This document shows, one piece after another, positions 8,311 through 17,155 of a stretch of 64,000 nt of DNA (positions within the stretch are counted from its first letter, which is position 1; the number at the start of each line of letters is the position of its first letter). Under the pieces are notes generated by a model that was given only the letters and a program-made list of their open reading frames with translations, was not told the origin of the DNA and did not search any database. The position numbers and the translations under genes are program-made. The stretch is from DASYDU01 sp050248495. Lineage in GTDB: Bacteria > Planctomycetota > Planctomycetia > Pirellulales > Lacipirellulaceae. The DNA lies in the NCBI GenBank assembly GCA_050248495.1, contig JBFWSG010000008.1:62001-126000 (forward strand). Reading direction: 5' to 3'.

Positions 8311-11300
8311 TTGGTAACTCGCAGCTATCTATTGGCAGGCGCATTGCTGCTTTCCTTTGCCGTGACCGTGCGTGCGGCCACGCCGACGGAAGTGCTCTAC
8401 GACCGCGACGTGCGGCCGATTCTCTCGGACCTGTGCTTTCGCTGCCACGGCTTCAATGAGCAGAGCCGGCAAGCCGACTTGCGGCTCGACGTGGCGGATT
8501 CGGCGTACGAGGATCGCGGCGGGTATGCGGCGCTGGTGCCGGGCGACGTCGAGGCGAGTGAAGTCTGGCGGCGGATCAATTCGACGGATGAAGCGGAAGT
8601 GATGCCGCCGCCGGAGACGCATCGCGCGGTCAACGACTCTCAGAAGGAAATCCTGCGGCGGTGGATCGAACAGGGAGCGAAGTACGCCAAGCACTGGTCG
8701 TTTGTGACGCCGGTGAAGGCGACGCCGCCGGAAGTGTCGGACGCCACGTGGCCGCGGAACGAAATCGATCGGTTTGTGCTGGCGCGGCTGGACGCCGAAG
8801 GGCTCAAGCCGTCGCCGGAAGCGGATCGACGCACGCTCATCCGCCGCGTGTCGCTCGACTTGACGGGGTTGCCCCCGACGGCGGAAGAGGTCGAAGCGTT
8901 CGTGGCGGACGATCGCGCGGATGCCTACGAGCAACTGGTCGACCGGCTGTTGGCGCGTCCGGAATATGGCGAGCGGATGGCGCTCGACTGGCTGGACGCG
9001 GCCCGGTATGCCGACACGAACGGCTACTCGATCGACGGCGGCCGCCATATGTGGCTGTGGCGCGACTGGGTGATCGACGCGTTCAATCGCAATCTGCCGT
9101 ACGACGAATTCCTGGTTGAGCAGCTCGCGGGCGATTTGCTGCCGAATCACACCGAGGCGCAGCTCGTGGCGACGGGCTTCCAGCGAAACAACATGAACAC
9201 GCACGAGGGGGGAACGATTCCGGAAGAGAACCTCGTCAACTACAACGCCGATCGGGTGAAGACGCTGGGCGAGGCGGTGCTGGGGCTCACGCTCGGCTGC
9301 GCTCAGTGCCACGACCACAAGTACGACCCGATCACGCAGCGCGACTATTACCGGCTGTTCGCTTATTTCAACACGCTCAGTGACATCGGCCTCGACGGCA
9401 ATTACGGCAAGAATTCGTTGCCGGTGCTGGAGACCAAGACGGTCTTGCCGGCGAAGGACGTACCCGCGCTCCAGGCGAAGATCTCCGAGCTGCAGAAGGC
9501 GCTCGACAATCCAGCGCCGGCGGACGTTGCCGCGTGGGAAGAGGAGCAGCGACAGGACCTCGCCGTTCGGGGCAAGGATCTCGAGATGCACAGTATTGAA
9601 GTGCTCAAGATCATCACGCCCAACGCCGGGGCGGGCTTTGACATCGACGATGGGCGCTTCGTGCGGATCACGGTGCCGCAGGGGCTGTTGGCGTATGACC
9701 TCTCGATGCGGCTGCCCAAGCTCGAAAAGCCGATCACGGGGCTGCGGATCGTGTTTCATCCGGCGGAAAATGCGATTGGCGGCGGCTGGGGATTCGGCCC
9801 GAATTACGGCGGCATGAAGGAAGAAGATAAGCCGAAGAAGGGCTCGTTCGTGTTGACGTCGTTCTCGGCCAGCATCGAATCGGTGCCCGGCGACCAGGTG
9901 AATCTCAATCGGCTGCGAGGCATTCGCCGCGTGACGGCCAATTGCTGGGACCCGGAGTTCCGGCCCGAGTGGGTGCTCGACACGCGGAACGAGAACGGCT
10001 GGTCGCCCGAGCTCGCGCACGAGGGACCGGTGCACATCACGATGACGTTCGACAAGCCGATCGATTCGGCGGAGACGCCATTCGTGGCGGCCCAAGTCAA
10101 CTTCGGCCACGACCAGCAGCTGGTGGCGGCCCGCTTCGAGTTTTTCGCGATCACAGGTAGCGACGACGGCAGCCCGTTGCCGGAGCCGATCATCGCGATC
10201 GTCGAGAAGGCGGCCGGCGAGCGATCCGCCGAGGAGCAGCAGGAGCTACGGGCCTATTACAGCGCCCATGCGCCGGCGATGGAACGGATCCGCAATTCTT
10301 TGGCGAATCACCAGGAACGGCTGCGGACGCTCACGGAAAAATTTCCCACGATGGTGATGGACGAGGCGAAGGAGCCGCGCGAGACGCACATTCTCACGCG
10401 GGGCGACTATGCGCAGCCGGCAGAAAAGGTCACGCCGGCGACGCCCGCCGTGCTGCCGGCGGGGAAGGACGAACCGGCGAACCGCCTGGGACTCGCGCGG
10501 TGGATCGTGATGAAAGAGAATCCGCTGCCGGCGCGGGTGGCCGTGAACCGCATCTGGCAATTGTTCTTCGGCGCGGGGCTGGTGCGCACGCCGGCCGATT
10601 TTGGCGCGCAAGGGGAATGGCCGACGCATCCGGAGCTGTTGGATTCTCTGGCCGTCGACTTCCGCGAGCAGGGCTGGGACACGAAGCGATTGGTGCGGGA
10701 GATCGTCACGTCGGCGACCTATCGCCAATCGTCCGCTGCGGACAAAGCTTTGTTGGAACGCGATCCGACGAACCGCCTACTGGCCCGTGGGCCGCGATTC
10801 CGGCTGCCGGCGGAGTTTGTCCGCGATACGGCGCTAAAGGTGAGCGGCCTCTTGGTGGATTGGCAGGGGGGGCCGAGCGTCAATCCTTATACGCCGGGCG
10901 ACTTGTGGCGGGAGATCAGCCATTACGGCAGCACACCGGCGACGGCCCAGACCTTCGTGCAGGACCACGGCGAGAAGCTGTACCGGCGGTCGCTCTACAC
11001 CTATTGGAAGCGGACCGTGCCGCCGCCGAACATGGCGGCGTTCGACGCACCGAATCGCGAGACGTGCGTCGTCGCGCGGCCTTCGACCACGACGCCGCTG
11101 CAGGCGCTGGTGCTCCTCAACGACACGCAGTTTGTGGAAGCGGCGCGGGCCTTTGCGGAGCGGATCGTGGAGCATTCGCCGGATGACGGCGAGCGGCTGG
11201 ATTGGGCGTTTGCCGAATGCGTGTCGCGAGCGCCGTCGGCAAGCGAGCGGGAGATTCTGGGACGCACGCTCGCGCGGGAGCGGCAGCGATACGCGGACGA

Positions 11301-11436
11301 TGTGGCAGCCGCCGACGCGCTGTTGGCCGTGGGTGAGTCGCCGCGCGATGCGAAGATTCCAGCGGCGGAACACGCGGCTTGGGCCCAGGTGGCGACGCTG
11401 ATCTTGAATTTGAGTGAAGCGGTGACGCGGAACTAG
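8311..11436 (+). CDS. planctomycete cytochrome c / DUF1549 / DUF1553 exported protein
   Basis: The 1041-residue protein starts with a signal peptide (SYLLAGALLLSFAVTVRA). Residues 30-110 form a planctomycete-type cytochrome c domain with CFRCHG. DUF1549 follows at about 150-360, with VSLDLTGLPPTAEEVEAF, WLDAARYADTNGY and a second haem-type motif CAQCHDHKYDPI. A middle region of about 260 residues has no family I recognise. DUF1553 lies at about 715-985 (ARVAVNRIWQLFFGAGLV, NRETCVVARPSTTTPLQALVLLND). The start is TTG at 8311: an in-frame TAA lies close upstream and no ATG precedes the signal peptide. It pairs with the DUF1501 gene 22 bp downstream, the usual planctomycete arrangement. The biochemical role is unknown; a periplasmic redox function is inferred from the CXXCH motifs. 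Confidence 0.88.
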   Translation: MVTRSYLLAGALLLSFAVTVRAATPTEVLYDRDVRPILSDLCFRCHGFNEQSRQADLRLDVADSAYEDRGGYAALVPGDVEASEVWRRINSTDEAEVMPPPETHRAVNDSQKEILRRWIEQGAKYAKHWSFVTPVKATPPEVSDATWPRNEIDRFVLARLDAEGLKPSPEADRRTLIRRVSLDLTGLPPTAEEVEAFVADDRADAYEQLVDRLLARPEYGERMALDWLDAARYADTNGYSIDGGRHMWLWRDWVIDAFNRNLPYDEFLVEQLAGDLLPNHTEAQLVATGFQRNNMNTHEGGTIPEENLVNYNADRVKTLGEAVLGLTLGCAQCHDHKYDPITQRDYYRLFAYFNTLSDIGLDGNYGKNSLPVLETKTVLPAKDVPALQAKISELQKALDNPAPADVAAWEEEQRQDLAVRGKDLEMHSIEVLKIITPNAGAGFDIDDGRFVRITVPQGLLAYDLSMRLPKLEKPITGLRIVFHPAENAIGGGWGFGPNYGGMKEEDKPKKGSFVLTSFSASIESVPGDQVNLNRLRGIRRVTANCWDPEFRPEWVLDTRNENGWSPELAHEGPVHITMTFDKPIDSAETPFVAAQVNFGHDQQLVAARFEFFAITGSDDGSPLPEPIIAIVEKAAGERSAEEQQELRAYYSAHAPAMERIRNSLANHQERLRTLTEKFPTMVMDEAKEPRETHILTRGDYAQPAEKVTPATPAVLPAGKDEPANRLGLARWIVMKENPLPARVAVNRIWQLFFGAGLVRTPADFGAQGEWPTHPELLDSLAVDFREQGWDTKRLVREIVTSATYRQSSAADKALLERDPTNRLLARGPRFRLPAEFVRDTALKVSGLLVDWQGGPSVNPYTPGDLWREISHYGSTPATAQTFVQDHGEKLYRRSLYTYWKRTVPPPNMAAFDAPNRETCVVARPSTTTPLQALVLLNDTQFVEAARAFAERIVEHSPDDGERLDWAFAECVSRAPSASEREILGRTLARERQRYADDVAAADALLAVGESPRDAKIPAAEHAAWAQVATLILNLSEAVTRN

Positions 11437-11458
11437 CCGGCGACGGGCAGGTGATGAC

Positions 11459-12940
11459 ATGAATCCACTCGACGAACATTTGCAGCAGGTCTCGCGGCGG
11501 TCGTTTCTGGGCACGACGGCGTATGGGATCGGGGCGACGGCGTTGTCGACTTTGTTGCCGGGGTTCGCGCGGGCCAAAACTTCTGTGCCGTCTCTCGGGG
11601 CCGGGGACGGCCCGGCTCGCGCGGCTGCGGTGTTGCCACACTTTGTGCCGAAAGCGAAACGCGTGCTGTGCCTCTTCCAGAGCGAAGGGTTTTCGCACGT
11701 CGATCTGTTCGACTACAAATCGACGCTTAACAAGTTTCACGGCCAGGAGATTCCGCCCTCGGTGAAGGGCAACCAGCGGCTCACGGGGATGACCTCCGGC
11801 CAGTCGAAATACCCGGTCGTCGCGCCGATCCGGCCGGGGCGGTTTTGCGGCGAGCAGCAGACGTGGATCAGCGACCTGCTGCCCCACATGCAGTCGCTGG
11901 CGGACGACATCTGCCTCGTGAAGTCGATGTATACCGAGGCGATCAATCACGACCCGGCGATGACGTTCATCAACACCGGCAATCAGCAGCCGGGCTATGC
12001 GAGCATGGGGGCCTGGGTGAGCTACGGCCTGGGCAGCGAGAACGACAATCTGCCGACGTACATTGCAATGGTCTCGCAGGGCTCGGGCAAGAACCCGGGG
12101 CAGCCGATTTTTTCGCGGCTCTGGGGGAGCGGCTTCTTGCCGTCGTCGTACCAGGGGGTCGGCCTGCGCGCCGGCGGCAGCCCTGTGCTGTATCTCGACG
12201 ATCCGCCGGGCGTGACGCGCGCTCAGCGCCGCGAACTGCTCGATGATCTCGACGCGCTGAACCAGCTACGGGCCGCGGAGCTGGGCGACCCCGAGACGCT
12301 GGCTCGTATCCATGCCTACGAGATGGCGTTCCGGATGCAGGCCTCGGTGCCGGAGCTCACGGACTTGAGCGATGAATCGGCGGCGACGCTCGAGTCGTAC
12401 GGCCCGGACGTTCACAAGCCGGGAAGCTACGCGGCGAATTGCCTGTTGGGACGCCGGCTGATCGAGCGCGGGGTGCGGTTCGTGCAGCTCTTCCACCGCG
12501 GCTGGGACCAGCACATCGCGCTGGAGCGACAGTTGCCGAATCAATGTCGCGACGTTGACCAGCCGACGGCGGCCTTGATGCACGACTTGAAGCAGCGCGG
12601 GCTCTTGGAAGACACGCTGGTGCTGTTCGTCACCGAGTTCGGCCGCACCGTGTTCAGCCAGGGCGCGTTCGGCGACCCCGGCATGGGCCGCGATCATCAT
12701 GGCCGCTGCTTCACGGTCTGGCTGGCGGGCGCGGGGATTCGCCCCGGCATGGAATACGGCCGCACCGACGACTTCTGCTACAACATCGTCGAGAACCCGG
12801 TCCACCTGCGCGATCTGCACGCAACGATCCTGCACTGCCTCGGCATCGATCACAGCCAGTTCACCTACCGCTATCGCGGCCTCGACGTGCGGCTGACCGG
12901 CGTGGAAGAGGCACACGTGGTGCGCGGGATTCTGACTTAG
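11459..12940 (+). CDS. Tat-exported DUF1501 protein
   Basis: The 493-residue protein opens with a twin-arginine signal (SRRSFLGTTAYGIGATALS). The body is a DUF1501 domain, distantly related to the alkaline phosphatase/sulfatase fold: KRVLCLFQSEGFSHVDLFDY, LVKSMYTEAINHDPAMTFIN, GVRFVQLFHRGWDQH, LVLFVTEFGRTVFSQ, DHHGRCFTVWLAGAGI. The start ATG follows AGGTG by 5 nt. It lies 22 bp after the DUF1549/DUF1553 gene and is surely in the same transcript. Planctomycetes encode dozens of such pairs; no activity has been proven to my knowledge. It converges on eutC with 29 bp between the stops. Confidence 0.9.
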   Translation: MNPLDEHLQQVSRRSFLGTTAYGIGATALSTLLPGFARAKTSVPSLGAGDGPARAAAVLPHFVPKAKRVLCLFQSEGFSHVDLFDYKSTLNKFHGQEIPPSVKGNQRLTGMTSGQSKYPVVAPIRPGRFCGEQQTWISDLLPHMQSLADDICLVKSMYTEAINHDPAMTFINTGNQQPGYASMGAWVSYGLGSENDNLPTYIAMVSQGSGKNPGQPIFSRLWGSGFLPSSYQGVGLRAGGSPVLYLDDPPGVTRAQRRELLDDLDALNQLRAAELGDPETLARIHAYEMAFRMQASVPELTDLSDESAATLESYGPDVHKPGSYAANCLLGRRLIERGVRFVQLFHRGWDQHIALERQLPNQCRDVDQPTAALMHDLKQRGLLEDTLVLFVTEFGRTVFSQGAFGDPGMGRDHHGRCFTVWLAGAGIRPGMEYGRTDDFCYNIVENPVHLRDLHATILHCLGIDHSQFTYRYRGLDVRLTGVEEAHVVRGILT

Positions 12941-12969
12941 GTTGTTCGGCGATGGATGCTGATGGCGCT

Positions 12970-13764
12970 TCAGCTGCCGTCGCCTGCCGGCAGGATGCGC
13001 GGACCAGCCGCCACTTCGCGCTCATCCTTCAATTCGACGCCGCTGATCTGTCGCCGGCGCGACTCCGAGAGCAAGTAGAACAGCGTGTCGGCCGCGGCGT
13101 TCGAGTCGAGTCCTTCGGGCCGAATGTTGGACACGCAATTGCGATTCGCATCCTTGTTGCCGACGCGCGGCGCGTGGACGAGGTAGGCGCCGAGACTGTC
13201 GGGCGAGCCGAGACCGGGCCGCTCGCCGATCAGCATCAATGCCAATTGCGTTCCTAGCAGCGCGCCGACTTCATCTTCGACCGCGACGCGACCAAAACGG
13301 ACGACGACCAGCGGGGCGAGTCGCCAGCGATCGGTTGCGAGCTTCGGCAGCAGCAGTGCCAGTAGTGGCACGACTTGTCGATGCACCGCAAGCGCGGAGA
13401 GGCCGTCGCTGGCGACGATTGCCAAATCCGGCGGGCTGGCGGGGTCGGCGAGCGCTTGAAGCCGCGCTGCGGAGGCCGGATTCAAGCGCCGTCCCCAGTC
13501 GGGCCGCTGTAAATACGTGTGCCGATCGGTGGCCGCCGTTTGGAGAACGATCGACTCGACGCCGAGCGCCGCGATCTCGCCCGCAAGCTGCTCCGCGTCA
13601 AATGTCTGGTGGACCGCGTCGCGGGCCGCGGCATGGGCGGCCTTGAAATCGAGCCATTCTTGCGTGGGCAAGCTGCCGCCGGCCCGGCCCAGGGCGATGC
13701 GGGCGCTCGTCGCCGCTCGCAGCTTCGTCCAGGCATCGGCGGTGATTTGCTGATCGCGGCTCAT
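12970..13764 (-). CDS. eutC: ethanolamine ammonia-lyase small subunit
   Basis: The 264-residue product matches EutC: RAATSARIALGRAGGSLPTQ near the N-terminus, DFKAAHAAARDAVHQ, LNPASAARLQAL, IVASDGLSALAVHRQ, and IGERPGLGSPDSLGAYL, which helps bind adenosylcobalamin. With EutB it converts ethanolamine to acetaldehyde and ammonia. Its ATG overlaps the eutB stop as ATGA, so the two are translationally coupled. No reactivase (EutA), permease or microcompartment gene is nearby. There is a perfect CCTGCCGGCAGG palindrome within the last codons, probably chance. Confidence 0.93.
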   Translation of the reverse strand: MSRDQQITADAWTKLRAATSARIALGRAGGSLPTQEWLDFKAAHAAARDAVHQTFDAEQLAGEIAALGVESIVLQTAATDRHTYLQRPDWGRRLNPASAARLQALADPASPPDLAIVASDGLSALAVHRQVVPLLALLLPKLATDRWRLAPLVVVRFGRVAVEDEVGALLGTQLALMLIGERPGLGSPDSLGAYLVHAPRVGNKDANRNCVSNIRPEGLDSNAAADTLFYLLSESRRRQISGVELKDEREVAAGPRILPAGDGS

Positions 13765-15143
13765 GGAGGAAGTCGACTCAGCAGGCGATTTCGCAAATCA
13801 ATCGGCAACAGGCGGCTGTGCTGGCCGGTGATGCGCATCGATTCGAGCCACGATTCAAATTCGGGTGCCGGCCGCAGGCCTAAGAGCTGCCGCAGGTATT
13901 GACTGTCGTGAAACGACGTCGACTGGTAGTTGAGCATGATGTCGTCGGCGCCCGGCACGCCCATGAAATAGTTGCACCCCGCCACGGCCAGGAGCGTCAG
14001 CAGGTTGTCCATGTCGTCCTGGTCGGCCTCGGCATGGTTCGTGTAGCAGACGTCGCAGCCCATCGGCAGCCCGAGCAATTTGCCGCAGAAATGGTCTTCG
14101 AGCCCGGCCCGCGTGATCTGCCGGCCGTCGAACAAGTATTCCGGGCCGATGAAACCGACCACGGTGTTCACCAGCAACGGCCGAAAGCGGCGGGCCACAC
14201 CATAGGCCCGCGCTTCGAGCGTTTGCTGGTCGACGCCATGATGCGCCTCGGCCGAGAGGCAGGAACCCTGGCCGGTTTCAAAGTACATCACGTTGTTGCC
14301 GACTGACCCGCGGCGGAGCGACTGCGCGGCCTGTTCCGCTTCGTCGAGCAGTTTCAAATCGATACCGAAGCTGCGGTTGGCCGCTTCGGTGCCGGCGATC
14401 GACTGGAACACCAGGTCGACCGGGGCGCCCTGTTCGATGGCCGAGAGTTGCGTGGTGACATGCGCCAGCACGCAGGACTGCGTGGGAATCTCGAAACGCT
14501 CGATCAGCTCGGCAAGAATGTTGAGCAGCCGAACGACGCTCGCGGTGGAATCGGTGGCCGGGTTGATGCCGATCACCGCGTCGCCGCAGCCGTAGAGCAG
14601 GCCGTCGAGAATCGAGGCGCCGATTCCGGCCGGGTCGTCGACGGGATGATTCGGCTGCAGGCGGATCGAGAGCCGGCCCGCGAGGCCGAGCGTGTTGCGG
14701 AAGCGGGTCACCACGCGGCACTTGGCGGCCACCAGGATCAGGTCCTGGTTGCGCATCAGCTTGGACACGGCCGCCACCATTTCCGGCGTTAATCCCGGCG
14801 CCAGCGCGGCGATGCGCTCGCCGTCCACCTCGTAGTTCAAGAGCCAGTTGCGAAACTCGCCGACAGTCAGTTCGGCGACCGGCGTGAAGGCCGCGGCGTC
14901 GTGTGAATCGACGATCAGGCGCGTCACTTCGTCGGACTCGTAGGGGATGATCGGCTCATCCAACAAGCGCCGCAGCGGCACGTCGGCGAGCGCCATCTGG
15001 GCCGCGACTCGCTCGGCCTCGCTCTCGGCCGCGATGCCGGCGAGCTGATCGCCACTGCGGAGGGGCGTGGCCTTGGCGAGCAGCGACTTAAGGTCGTGGA
15101 ACGTGTACGACGTGTGACCGGCCGTGGCGTGGAAGGAGATCAT
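13761..15143 (-). CDS. eutB: ethanolamine ammonia-lyase large subunit
   Basis: The 460-residue protein is full length for EutB (about 450-460). Conserved stretches include ANKVMRNQDLIL-like SKLMRNQDLILVAAKC, GLAGRLSIRLQPNHP, YGCGDAVIGINPATDS, LVFQSIAGTEAANRSFGI, FETGQGSCLSAEAHHG and CDVCYTNHAEADQDDMDNL. It carries the substrate and coenzyme B12 active site. The first gene of a two-gene operon, with eutC overlapping by 4 bp. No cobalamin-riboswitch landmarks are evident in the 356 bp upstream. Absence of microcompartment genes suggests a cytosolic, nitrogen-scavenging role, or that accessory eut genes lie elsewhere. Confidence 0.94.
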   Translation of the reverse strand: MISFHATAGHTSYTFHDLKSLLAKATPLRSGDQLAGIAAESEAERVAAQMALADVPLRRLLDEPIIPYESDEVTRLIVDSHDAAAFTPVAELTVGEFRNWLLNYEVDGERIAALAPGLTPEMVAAVSKLMRNQDLILVAAKCRVVTRFRNTLGLAGRLSIRLQPNHPVDDPAGIGASILDGLLYGCGDAVIGINPATDSTASVVRLLNILAELIERFEIPTQSCVLAHVTTQLSAIEQGAPVDLVFQSIAGTEAANRSFGIDLKLLDEAEQAAQSLRRGSVGNNVMYFETGQGSCLSAEAHHGVDQQTLEARAYGVARRFRPLLVNTVVGFIGPEYLFDGRQITRAGLEDHFCGKLLGLPMGCDVCYTNHAEADQDDMDNLLTLLAVAGCNYFMGVPGADDIMLNYQSTSFHDSQYLRQLLGLRPAPEFESWLESMRITGQHSRLLPIDLRNRLLSRLPP

Positions 15144-15499
15144 CGACGTCAGGAAACGATTGTGGGAAGTTGCACGATTGAATGGCTCGATCGGAGCGTC
15201 GTAAGCAAACTGGCCAACTGTCCAAATTGGTGTTCAGCGGAGAAGGTGACGTGATCAATTCTTCTATGGCGGACAATCTTCACACGGCCGCAGCGAACCA
15301 TACTAAACCTTTAGCCGCCAATAATTTATGATTGCCAACAAATTGTGTCCAGCAGCGCCAACGATAAGTTCGGCGAGGAATTTGCAGAGCACTATGCGGT
15401 CCCCAGTCGAGTAGTGCCCGCTCCGTACACTTAGTGATAACTCCCACGCCCGGTCAATCCACAAGGCGAACTCGCCACCTTCCAAAAAAGGAGTCTCCC
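15144..15499. other. intergenic spacer between divergent eutB and esterase
   Basis: This 356-bp gap should hold both divergent promoters. It has an A+T-richer stretch around 15300-15350 but no sigma-54, riboswitch or convincing -35/-10 pair that I can support. A 76-codon minus-strand frame covers part of it and the esterase start, and looks spurious. Confidence 0.5.
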
Positions 15500-16471
15500 A
15501 TGTCCGCGACCGACCCCGCTCTCGACCCGGCAATCGACCATCGCATTCGCGCGTTCCTCAAGCAGCTCAATGCGGGCGGCGGGAAGCCGATGGAGCAGAT
15601 GACGCCCACGGAGGCACGGGCAGTGCTGGTCGGCGCTCAGAAATCGGTGCCGGTGGAGCTGCCGCCGGCGGAAGTGTCGAACCTGTCGATCACCGAGGAC
15701 GGCGTGAGAGCCGATTTGACGATCGTCCGCCCGGCCGGAAAGAAAGAAGTTCTGCCGGCGTTCATGTTCTTCCACGGAGGCGGCTGGGTGCTTGGCGACT
15801 TTCCGACTCACGAGCGCCTGGTGCGCGACATCGTCGCCTGGTCCGGGGCGGTGGGAGTGTTTGTGAACTACACGCCGTCGCCGGAAGCACAATTTCCGGT
15901 TGCGATTCATCAAGCGTATGCCGCGACGAAGTGGGTGTCGGAATTCGGCCGCGAGATCGGCGTCGATGGTCGGCGGCTGGCCGTCGTGGGCAACAGCGTC
16001 GGCGGCAACATGTCGGCGGTCGTGGCGCTGATGGCGAAAGACAAGGGGACACCGGCGCTGCGGCTGCAAGTCCTGATGTGGCCGGTCACCGACGCCTACT
16101 TCGACACCGAGTCGTACACGCAGTATGCTGAGGGCAGATTTTTGACCAGGAACATGATGAAGTGGTTCTGGGACAACTACACGACCGATGCGAACGAGCG
16201 CGCGGAGATCTACGCTTCGCCGTTGCGAGCGATGACCGAAGAGCTGCGTGGCTTGCCCCCCGCTTTGGTTTTGACGGCGGGGAACGACGTCTTGCGCGAC
16301 GAAGGCGAAGAGTATGCCCGCAAGCTGGACGCGGCCGGCGTCGACGTCACAGCCGTCCGCTACAGCGGCATGATCCACGACTGGGGATTGCTCAACCCGA
16401 TCAGCCAGGTGCCGGCAGTGCGGGCCTCGCTGCGGCAAGTGGCGGAAGAGTTGAAAGTGCATCTGCGCTAG
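15500..16471 (+). CDS. alpha/beta-hydrolase, hormone-sensitive-lipase-like esterase
   Basis: The 323-residue protein has the oxyanion-hole motif HGGGWVLGDF (about residue 98), the nucleophile elbow VGNSVGGNMSAVVAL (GXSXG form, about residue 170), an acid in LTAGNDVLRDEGEEYA and the catalytic His in MIHDWGLLN. This is the family IV (HSL) esterase layout, acting on short acyl esters or as an epoxide/ester detoxifier. No signal peptide is seen, so it is probably cytosolic. ATG at 15500 has AAGGAG 7 nt upstream, which decides the start over a longer upstream frame. It begins a plus-strand run with Dps and an alcohol dehydrogenase, each with its own strong ribosome-binding site. Confidence 0.9.
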   Translation: MSATDPALDPAIDHRIRAFLKQLNAGGGKPMEQMTPTEARAVLVGAQKSVPVELPPAEVSNLSITEDGVRADLTIVRPAGKKEVLPAFMFFHGGGWVLGDFPTHERLVRDIVAWSGAVGVFVNYTPSPEAQFPVAIHQAYAATKWVSEFGREIGVDGRRLAVVGNSVGGNMSAVVALMAKDKGTPALRLQVLMWPVTDAYFDTESYTQYAEGRFLTRNMMKWFWDNYTTDANERAEIYASPLRAMTEELRGLPPALVLTAGNDVLRDEGEEYARKLDAAGVDVTAVRYSGMIHDWGLLNPISQVPAVRASLRQVAEELKVHLR

Positions 16472-16557
16472 TAATTTGAACGCGTGGATCGTCTCGCGTG
16501 TTGAGCCCATTCGATTGAAATAATTTCGTCAGTCCACCAAAGAAGAGAGGAATCAAA

Positions 16558-17082
16558 ATGACAACCGCTTCCACTGCCTCGAGAAATCGCCAGGTTTCGG
16601 CGCCCTTGGCCACTCCGACCGACCTGTCCGCGGATGGCGTGAGCGCGATTTCCGCCGAGCTTCGCAAGCTGCTGGCCGACGTGTTCGTGCTGTACGTGAA
16701 GACGAAAAACTTTCACTGGCACATGAGCGGGCCCCACTTCCGCGACTATCACCTGCTCCTGGACGACCAGTCCGAACAGATTTTTGCGATGACCGACGAC
16801 ATCGCCGAGCGAGCCCGCAAGATCGGCGGCACGTCGCTCCACTCGATCGGAGACATCGCCAAGCATCAGCGGCTGCAGGATAACGACCAGACGTTCGTGC
16901 AGCCGCACGAGATGCTCGTCGAGTTGGCGGAAGACAATCAGCGGCTCACGCAGTTGATGCGGGCGACACACGCCGTGTGCGACGAGCACAACGACGTGGC
17001 GACGGCGAGCCTGCTCGAAAATTGGATCGACGAAACCGAACGGCGGACCTGGTTCCTGTTCGAGTCGGCGCGCATCGAATGA
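16558..17082 (+). CDS. dps: Dps-family ferritin-like DNA-protection protein
   Basis: The 174-residue protein contains the Dps ferroxidase signature: YVKTKNFHWHMSGPHF (about 45-60) followed by YHLLLDDQSEQIFAMTDDIAE, plus the closing helix VATASLLENWIDETERRTWF. Dps oxidises ferrous iron with hydrogen peroxide, stores the product in a dodecamer and shields DNA. The N-terminal 35 residues (Ser/Ala/Thr-rich) are longer than the core and could contact DNA. ATG at 16558 follows GAGAGG. It lies between an esterase and an alcohol dehydrogenase, which together suggest a stress-response group, though co-transcription is only inferred. Confidence 0.93.
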   Translation: MTTASTASRNRQVSAPLATPTDLSADGVSAISAELRKLLADVFVLYVKTKNFHWHMSGPHFRDYHLLLDDQSEQIFAMTDDIAERARKIGGTSLHSIGDIAKHQRLQDNDQTFVQPHEMLVELAEDNQRLTQLMRATHAVCDEHNDVATASLLENWIDETERRTWFLFESARIE

Positions 17083-17155
17083 TGCGGGCCGGCCGCACCG
17101 GCAAACGAAGAAGTCGTCGGCAGCTGTTCCAGCACGTTTATTAAGGAGTCCTGCC

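Noticed and set aside
11459..12940. DUF1501 protein as an active sulfatase
   Set aside because: DUF1501 is only distantly related to the sulfatase fold and has no C-X-P-X-R modification motif.
12991..13002. CCTGCCGGCAGG palindrome as a terminator between DUF1501 and eutC
   Set aside because: It lies inside the eutC coding sequence, has no loop and no T-run.
15144..15350. Cobalamin riboswitch upstream of eutB
   Set aside because: I could not find the conserved B12-box or the expected paired elements.
15303..15533. A 76-codon minus-strand frame in the eutB/esterase spacer
   Set aside because: It covers the esterase ribosome-binding site and start, has no ribosome site or motif, and is not needed to explain the spacer.
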